This document shows, piece after piece, positions 28,879 to 34,690 of a stretch of 34,690 nt of DNA (position 1 is its first letter; each line of letters begins with the position of its first letter). The stretch lies in NCBI GenBank assembly GCA_021818615.1, contig JAKATT010000217.1:1-34690 (forward strand), written 5' to 3'. The notes under the pieces are model-generated. The model ran no database searches. It was not told the DNA's origin and worked only from the letters and a program-made list of their open reading frames with translations. This DNA is from Actinomycetes bacterium. Lineage in GTDB: Bacteria; Actinomycetota; Acidimicrobiia; Acidimicrobiales; Bog-793. Made by a program: the position numbers and the translations under genes.

Positions 28879-30498
28879 TCACACGTTCGAGCTGGCGAGC
28901 CGGTCAGGATCGACAGTGTCGGCAACGTAGGCAAGGAGACCGCCGGCATTCATGCCGAGCGCCTCGCTGACGAGCTTGGGGTTCAGACTGATGAGGAGGT
29001 CGACGATGCGCGTCGAGCGCAACGTCTTCGTCGTGACGCCTGCTGGGTCGAGGACGTGGGTGAGATAGGCCGGTGACGCCGGAGTCATGCGTGGCTTGGT
29101 GACCTTGGTGACGATCAAGTGAGGGTTACGCGTTCCGAGCGCCTTTCGGTGCACCAGGCAGGCCTCCACTGCTGCCATCGATGCGGGGTCGAGGGGAACT
29201 GGGTGGGGACGACCCGCGACGCGGATGGTTCGACCGACCAGGTCGACATCGTCGACCCACAGCGAAGCGAGCTCGGAGACGTTGAGTGCGTGAAGCATCG
29301 CGAGCATGCCGACCACGGCTTCGTGGGGATGAACGTTGTCGCCGGTCCAACGCCTGAACAAGCGACGCTGCTCGGCGATCGTCAGGGTGGCCCCGGCGAA
29401 CCCCGCCCTGGGGGCGGAGGTGATCGCCACCGTGGGGTCGACGAGCACCAGCTTGTCGTGACGGGCCCACCGGAAGAACTGGCGAGCGGCGCTGAGACGC
29501 CGGCGCCGGTTCGCTGGCTGAGCGTTGAGGAACGCCTCGACATCGACCATCTGCACCAATGCCCAGTCGGTCTTGGCTCGTTCGCCGACGACGAAGACGG
29601 CGAGATCCCGGACATGGGCGAGCGCGCTTTCGATCGTCGAGTCCGATCGGACATGAGTGCCGGCACGCCTCGCGCGTTGTTGGGACCGGACAAGGTGTTC
29701 GCAGAACAAGGCCACCACCGGTCGCAGCAGCTCCGGGGTGCCGTCGACGCGCCGTTGTCTGCGGCCAGTGGCGAGCCGGGCTGCCTGGTCGAGCCCGAAG
29801 GCCAGCTTGTGGTGGACGAAGAAGTCTTCGAGCGTGCGGGCCAACGTGCCGGCCGATCGACCGGGCTGACGGGATCGCTCCAGAATGGCTTGCGGGTAAC
29901 GGGACTTGCCGTCACACAGCAACCGCCCGAGTGCGGTGATCATCACGCAGGCGCGACCCATGCAGTGGCGCTCGGCGGCGAACTCGGCGAAGTCGGCGAG
30001 CCACCACGGCGGGTTCTCGAGGCGGGCAGCGAGATTGTCGGCTTGGTTCCGGGCACGGTCAGGGTGTCGCTGCCAGCAGCGCCCGCACAGCAATCCTTCC
30101 CGTTTGGGGGCCAGTGCCCCGCACGCCGCGCACGGCTGGGCCGGCAGGGGCACCGGGCCGGGATTCGAGCAAGAGCCACACCAACCGGTCGTGGGCCGGA
30201 TGAACCCCGGACGCCCGCACCGAGGGCAAGGCCGCTTTGCCGTCTCTGCATCCCGCCGGCGCCGGCAGGCCCGGCAGCGCACACTGGACTTGAAGCGCAG
30301 CACGTGGCCGCAGTCGATACAGGTTCTCGAGCAGGTGACACAGCGACTCGTGTCCGGAGCCAACCGCCGGACACGCCCACACGTTGGGCAGCACGCCCGG
30401 CGGGCGGCCTCCGCGTCGGCGGCACGGCAGCGGTGGCACAGCTCGGTTCCCTTGCGGCCGATCCCGCTGCCACACCGGACGCAGTCGGCGATCCTCAT
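28879..30498 (-). CDS. Multi-zinc-ribbon protein with a degenerate tyrosine-recombinase C-terminal domain
   Basis: MRIADCVRCGSGIGRKGTELCHRC...CCPTCGRV...CVTCSRTCIDCG...CRACRR...CPRCGR...CGSCS...CAACG...CGRCW followed by a SAM-like and catalytic-like fold; the usual R/HxxR/H positions read N, KTLR and M. Confidence 0.8.
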   Translation of the reverse strand: MRIADCVRCGSGIGRKGTELCHRCRAADAEAARRACCPTCGRVRRLAPDTSRCVTCSRTCIDCGHVLRFKSSVRCRACRRRRDAETAKRPCPRCGRPGFIRPTTGWCGSCSNPGPVPLPAQPCAACGALAPKREGLLCGRCWQRHPDRARNQADNLAARLENPPWWLADFAEFAAERHCMGRACVMITALGRLLCDGKSRYPQAILERSRQPGRSAGTLARTLEDFFVHHKLAFGLDQAARLATGRRQRRVDGTPELLRPVVALFCEHLVRSQQRARRAGTHVRSDSTIESALAHVRDLAVFVVGERAKTDWALVQMVDVEAFLNAQPANRRRRLSAARQFFRWARHDKLVLVDPTVAITSAPRAGFAGATLTIAEQRRLFRRWTGDNVHPHEAVVGMLAMLHALNVSELASLWVDDVDLVGRTIRVAGRPHPVPLDPASMAAVEACLVHRKALGTRNPHLIVTKVTKPRMTPASPAYLTHVLDPAGVTTKTLRSTRIVDLLISLNPKLVSEALGMNAGGLLAYVADTVDPDRLASSNV

Positions 30499-30800
30499 AC
30501 CGGCGGCATGGAGCGTCCTCGCGCCACCTTGGGTTGCTCGCGCTTCGGCTTCGCCGGTTTGGTGACGGCGATAGGGGTCGTGTCGACCTCGAACAGGTCG
30601 TTCGGGGTGCATTCCAATGCAGTGCACAACGCAGCCAGCGTCGACAGCTTCACCTGCGACGGTTCCTTGGTCATCAACGCCGACACCGACGCCGCTGAAA
30701 GTTGCGTCCCGGCCCGCTCCGACAGCAAACGCCGCAGCTCCGCACCCGTCCACACTTCTCGCTGCGCGGCGGCCATCCGCAGCTTCCAGCGCACGTTCAT
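30495..30800 (-). CDS. XRE-family helix-turn-helix regulator
   Basis: MNVRWKLRMAAAQREVWTGAELRRLLSERAGTQLSAASVSALMTKEPSQVKLSTLAALCTALECTPNDLFEVD; ATGA overlaps on both sides. Confidence 0.85.
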   Translation of the reverse strand: MNVRWKLRMAAAQREVWTGAELRRLLSERAGTQLSAASVSALMTKEPSQVKLSTLAALCTALECTPNDLFEVDTTPIAVTKPAKPKREQPKVARGRSMPPV

Positions 30801-31857
30801 TCCTCCACCTCCAGCTCCGCGAGCGTGGTCGACACCGCCCGCCGATACGCGTCCTCGATGAACGTTGACGATGGCGTGACGTAACGCATAGTCGTTCCCA
30901 CATGCCAATGACCGAGCATCTGCTGAATCGCAACAAGATCGACTTCGCGCTCGTAGTTGCGGGTCGCGCATGCATGACGCAATCCGTGGGGGGAGAACCG
31001 CTCGACGTCCGATCGGCCTTCCAACTCGAGCAGATGGTGAAGCCGATTGCGGATCGTTCCTCGATGCAGGACTCCACCACCCTCGTCGCAGAACAGCGCC
31101 GTCGACTCGGCAATCCGCGGTCGGACGTCATCGAGATACCAGCGCAGCACCAGGTCGAGCTGGTCGAGCATTGGCACCCAGCGGGGTCTGGGCCCCGATC
31201 CACGCGCTGCCTTGCCGAAGCGGACGTGGATCTTGCCGAACGGGCCGCGATCGAAATGGAGGTCCGACTGCTCGAGCGACGCAGCCTCATCTGCGCGCAG
31301 ACCACAGTGATAGAGGGTCCTGAACAACGCATAGTCGCGGCCGGCTGGGCCAAACTTGCGAGCCGTAGCCACCCGGTCGCGCAAGAACCCGAAGAACTCC
31401 TCCATTCGCTCTGGCGTCGGCGGGGGACGGGTCGACGGTGACCCATCGTTGCCGACATGGCGAGCGGCGTTGAACTCGTCCACCGGATCGTCGAGCACCA
31501 CCCCGAACGTCACCTCGATCTCAGCCGCCTTGCGCGCCACCAAGAATCGGTGAAAGTCCTTGAACGCCTGCACATAGCCGCGGCGGGTCGACGCCGCCAT
31601 CCGCCGCGCTACGAGCTCACCGACGACGCGGTCGACGTCGTCCACGCCCGCCTCCCACGCTGGAATGCGCAGCAGCTCCAAGAAGCCTCTAACACGCCAG
31701 TGTTGTTCGCGATCGTCACCGGGCTGAAGCCCCGAGCCGACCACGACGCAACGAATGCCTCCACGCACGCCGCCTGGAATGCATCGGCGTCGAGCGGGCT
31801 CGCCCCCGCTGCAGCGGAGCCGGCAATCAGCCGCAAGCCACGACCGTTCACCTGCAC
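30797..31857 (-). CDS. Tyrosine recombinase/integrase with an apparent -1 bp frameshift near 31690
   Basis: Catalytic part: GLRADEAASL, GKAARGSGPR, HGLRHACAT, LGHWHVGTTMRY. N-terminal part MQVNGRGLRLIAGSAAAGASPLDADAFQAACVEAFVASWSARGFSPVTIANNTGVLE is in another frame. Confidence 0.85.
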
Positions 31858-31991
31858 ACCTTCTTCCCGCCACGGTTTCTAAAGGTGGCACCTAACTATT
31901 GCGCATGTTGCCTTGAGAAGCGCGGACCCTCGGTCAGCCCCTCTTTCCCCAGCCAGCAGCACGAATACCCGCGAGTGAACCTGTGCCACTT

Positions 31992-32145
31992 CCAGGTGGC
32001 TTCGACGAGCTCATGGCGAAGACACTGGCGAGCGCGACAGTCGGCCGGCTCATACACCACGCCCACGTCCGCGTCACGACCGGCGACAGCGTGCGGTTGC
32101 AGCAGGCGACGACCGGCACCGGTGAAGCCACTCACCTGAGGCTGA
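31992..32145 (+). pseudogene. istB: IstB, 3' part (detached C-terminus)
   Basis: PGGFDELMAKTLASATVGRLIHHAHVRVTTGDSVRLQQATTGTGE matches the canonical IstB C-terminus. Confidence 0.85.
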
Positions 32146-32154
32146 GCGGCAGAA

Positions 32155-32195
32155 CTGGCCGCCAGCGCGCGGCTCACCTGGCCGCCAGCGCGCGG
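32155..32195. repeat. Direct repeat CTGGCCGCCAGCGCGCGG x2 at the presumed IS21 right end
   Basis: Copies at 32155-32172 and 32178-32195, followed by the perfect palindrome TCAATGGCCATTGA (32199-32212). Confidence 0.75.
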
Positions 32196-32208
32196 AGCTC
32201 AATGGCCA

Positions 32209-32236
32209 TTGACAACATCTCCCGGGGGCGTATGGT
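32209..32236 (+). promoter_or_regulatory. Putative promoter for the secreted-protein gene
   Basis: TTGACA (32209-32214), 16-nt spacer, TATGGT (32231-32236), 35 bp before ATG 32271. Confidence 0.5.
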
Positions 32237-32270
32237 GATGGCACCGTGACATAGTCTGTGAGGTCCAGGG

Positions 32271-33236
32271 ATGGGAACACGGATCGTATGCCTGCCGGCA
32301 GCCGTCCCTGTCGTCGCGGCGATGGCTTTGGTCGGAGCGTCAGCCGACGCATCCACGCGGCCTGGCCCATTACGCGACGGCCCGTCGGGCTATTGGTGGG
32401 GCACAGACAGCAACGGACCCGCACCGTCCGGCTCTGTGTCGCCTTGCCCATCGAGCTCGGCTCCATGGTTCGAGCCGAACATCTCGAACAACGGCTGCGG
32501 CCGCTACGGAGGCTACTTCGGAGAGATCGGCGGATACTGGGACCTCAACAACACAGGTTGCAGTAGTACCAACGCTTACAACTCAACCGCCTCGAACGAC
32601 GCTCACACAAACGCTGCAACCTACTCTGACGGCATCGGCCGGACTCCCTATTGGTTCGGTGGCGGCCCGGGACTCGACCCGAACTATGACGGCACGGCCA
32701 CCGAGGCCCACACTTGGGGATACGATCAAGCCGCGGAGGCGGCCAAGCTGGCCTCTGACCTTGGTGTCAGCTGGGACTTTCCTCTCCTGTGGATCGACGT
32801 CGAGCCACACTTCGGTTGGAGACATGTCTACAGCAGTTGTGGCAACATTGTCGGGACGCTAGCAAGCGGACTTGCCCGCGACACGTTCAACGGCTACTGG
32901 GACTACCTGGAACACGACCAAACTCTCTACTTGCCAGGCGTCTACTCGAACCACTCGTTCTGGGACGACCCCGGAGGCACCTCGGGGATGGGCACTCTTT
33001 CGGGCACATCGGAGTGGACGGCAAACTGGGCGGCCAACGACAACGCCTGTGACAATCCTGGCCCGTACGACTGGACACAAACGTTTAGTCCAAGCTGTGC
33101 TGGCTTTACGAGCTACAGTGCGGTGTTCTTTGGCGGAATCACCTCAAGTAATGCCTGTGCGTTCGCTTGGCAATGGTCCGGCGGCCCGGGAGACTACGAT
33201 CAGATCGATGCAAACAGGGAGGACTCCTGTGCATAG
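32271..33236 (+). CDS. Secreted protein, possibly glycoside-hydrolase-like (GH25/DUF1906-like TIM barrel)
   Basis: Signal peptide-like N-terminus; ...AAKLASDLGVSWDFPLLWIDVE..., LYLPGVYSNHSFW, EWTANWAAN, AFAWQWSGGPGDYDQIDAN, Cys-rich. Confidence 0.6.
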   Translation: MGTRIVCLPAAVPVVAAMALVGASADASTRPGPLRDGPSGYWWGTDSNGPAPSGSVSPCPSSSAPWFEPNISNNGCGRYGGYFGEIGGYWDLNNTGCSSTNAYNSTASNDAHTNAATYSDGIGRTPYWFGGGPGLDPNYDGTATEAHTWGYDQAAEAAKLASDLGVSWDFPLLWIDVEPHFGWRHVYSSCGNIVGTLASGLARDTFNGYWDYLEHDQTLYLPGVYSNHSFWDDPGGTSGMGTLSGTSEWTANWAANDNACDNPGPYDWTQTFSPSCAGFTSYSAVFFGGITSSNACAFAWQWSGGPGDYDQIDANREDSCA

Positions 33237-33819
33237 CGATGTCGCGCGGACGGCTGCCCGAGAACCTGCTCGCTGGGGACCCTTGGCGCTGGCTGCCGTA
33301 GTTGTCGCCGTAAGCGGTTGCGGGAGCCTCGCTGGCTCGCGTGCACCCAGCAGCGAGGTGCCGCGGGCCGCTAGCCTTTGCACGTCCTCACAGCTACGGC
33401 TGGTCATGACAACCGAGGAGCCCTGGAATGCCGAGGTCCTCTGGGTGCTGGGGTTCCAGAATACAGGAACGAGCGCCTGCTCAGTACAAGGAGGTGATCC
33501 TCACTTCACCGTGCTCGAGCAGTCGGGGCAACAGGCACCGGTGACTCCCGACTATGTCGACCAGCTGCAGGGCGTGTGGCCACCAATGTCCATTGTGACC
33601 ACGGCTCTCCAACCGGGGGATATAGCGGGGTTCTTTGTGGTCTCTGTGCACAATCCGGCCTACGTGTGCGACGGCACTCCTACTACCCTTGAAGCCACCC
33701 CGCCTGGTTCGGACCAGGCTCTCACTTTCGGCTCCAGTGGATTCATCGTCTGCAGCGGTGACGAAGTATGGGTTTCACCGGTACACGCAGGCGACGCGCC
33801 ACCAACACCGCCATCATGA
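33229..33819 (+). CDS. Putative lipoprotein (DUF4232-like)
   Basis: GTG start overlapping the previous stop; lipobox VAVSGC; LVMTTEEPWNAEVLWVLGFQNTGTSACSVQGGDPHFTVL. Confidence 0.65.
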   Translation: MHSDVARTAAREPARWGPLALAAVVVAVSGCGSLAGSRAPSSEVPRAASLCTSSQLRLVMTTEEPWNAEVLWVLGFQNTGTSACSVQGGDPHFTVLEQSGQQAPVTPDYVDQLQGVWPPMSIVTTALQPGDIAGFFVVSVHNPAYVCDGTPTTLEATPPGSDQALTFGSSGFIVCSGDEVWVSPVHAGDAPPTPPS

Positions 33820-33949
33820 CCCAGCCCTCCATATTCGACCGGTGCGGCTCTCCGAGAGTGACGGCCCTGATCGGTCTGCAGCATCGCTGACCAGGCGGTA
33901 GATCGCCGGAGTAGACAGCAGCCGAGTGGCGGCTTGATATGTTGAGCCG

Positions 33950-34385
33950 GGATTCGGCTCCCTCAAACGGCTACGGCCGTTCTCGGAGACGCTGGGGTCG
34001 ACCGGACGGGCCCCGGTGTTGCCCGGCTCGCTGATCTCGCTGCGGCGCAAGTGCGGCAAGCCGGGATGTCGGTGCGCGACGGGCACGCCAAGGTCCCCCT
34101 CGGTGAGGTCCATCCCGAGGCGGCTCGGCTCGAGCCCGAAGCCAAGCGGATCTGCGATGCCATCAGCATCTCCGCCTACGACGCCGAGACCACGCTGGCG
34201 CGCATGCTGCGCCCGCACTTCGCCCGCGCGAAGGACGAGGCACGCACGCTCGCCCAGGAGATCTGCGCCGCGCCGGCCGGCATCGAAGTCGTCGGCAAGC
34301 GCCTCGAGGTTCGCATCGAGCCGCTGTCCGACCCGCGTCGAACGAGAGCACTCGCCGCCCCGGTCGTAGGACAAGGAGGAGCTCA
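33950..34385 (+). pseudogene. Degenerate transposase/DUF6788 remnant
   Basis: LPGSLISLRRKCGKPGCRCATGTP (DUF6788-like) abutting, in another frame, PEAKRICDAISISAYDAETTLARMLRPHFARAKDEARTLAQEI...LEVRIEPLSDPRRTRALAA (transposase C-terminus-like). Confidence 0.55.
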
Positions 34386-34445
34386 TGTCAGTCGACTCGG
34401 TTGGGATGACCTGCACGGGTCAAAGGGGGTCGGAGAGCGGCCCGC

Positions 34446-34690
34446 TCAGCCGGCGTCGAAGCCTCGCGGGAGCCGGTCCGAAGTCCAGCCAAGGCGCGCC
34501 ACGGCCTGGACGCAGGCGAACCGGTCCGTCATGCCGGCGACGTAGCCGACCGCGCTTCGCAGTGGATCCCGCTCGGACTCGCGCCGCTGCTCGGCTGGCA
34601 TCTCGCTCGGATGAGACTCAAAGTGCTCGACAAGAGCACGCAACATCTCGATCACGCGCCGTGACTGCTCGATCGAGGCTTGCCTCAGGT
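34446..34690 (-). CDS. dgt: Deoxyguanosinetriphosphate triphosphohydrolase C-terminus (partial)
   Basis: LRQASIEQSRRVIEMLRALVEHFESHPSEMP...RDPLRSAVGYVAGMTDRFACV; open to the window edge. Confidence 0.75.
   Translation of the reverse strand, partial: LRQASIEQSRRVIEMLRALVEHFESHPSEMPAEQRRESERDPLRSAVGYVAGMTDRFACVQAVARLGWTSDRLPRGFDAG

Larger units (their letters stand above)
28826..31991 (-). mobile_element. About 3.2-kb insertion splitting istB: TyrRec-XRE-ZnRibbon/TyrRec-like element
   Basis: istB reads up to SSNLH at about 28825 and resumes as PGGFDELMAKTLASATVGRLIHHAHV at about 31992; the intervening DNA carries three overlapping minus-strand genes. End motifs GAACCTGTGC and AAGGYGGCACCT occur on both sides. 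Confidence 0.8.

Overview
This is a GC-rich actinobacterial window, probably Acidimicrobiia-like (inferred from gene content and codon style). Positions 1-27.4 kb look like a mostly ordinary chromosomal backbone: a partial AbiEi-like gene, rhodanese-MoeB, nitroreductase, a coupled cDPG-synthetase-like GTPase / MIP channel / ParB-like operon, metH, thioredoxin-TPR, a folP2-like gene, holA, an inositol-phosphatase-like gene, an SGNH hydrolase plus MBOAT pair, etfBA, GDPD, WhiB, an ECF sigma plus membrane protein, a PdtaS-like kinase, a PHP phosphatase, an O-methyltransferase, two ArsA/GET3-like ATPases and DUF3107. From about 27.4 to 34.4 kb is an accessory 'IS graveyard'. It holds an ISL3 fragment, a frameshifted IS21-type istB whose two halves lie about 3.2 kb apart, a secreted protein and lipoprotein cargo pair, and a DUF6788/transposase scar. 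It ends at the C-terminus of dGTPase at the right edge. The most interesting object is the roughly 3.2 kb insert that splits istB. It is a translationally overlapping trio: a tyrosine recombinase with a complete R-K-HxxR-H-Y set, a small XRE regulator, and a multi-zinc-ribbon tyrosine-recombinase paralogue with a degenerate active site. Shared short motifs lie near both ends. Other notable signals are two CRP-like sites and a promoter upstream of whiB, an IS-end-derived promoter in front of the secreted cargo, a perfect 14 x 13-bp tandem array next to a strong hairpin, and a nested-palindrome promoter at a divergent junction. All calls come from reading the sequence; no database search was run.
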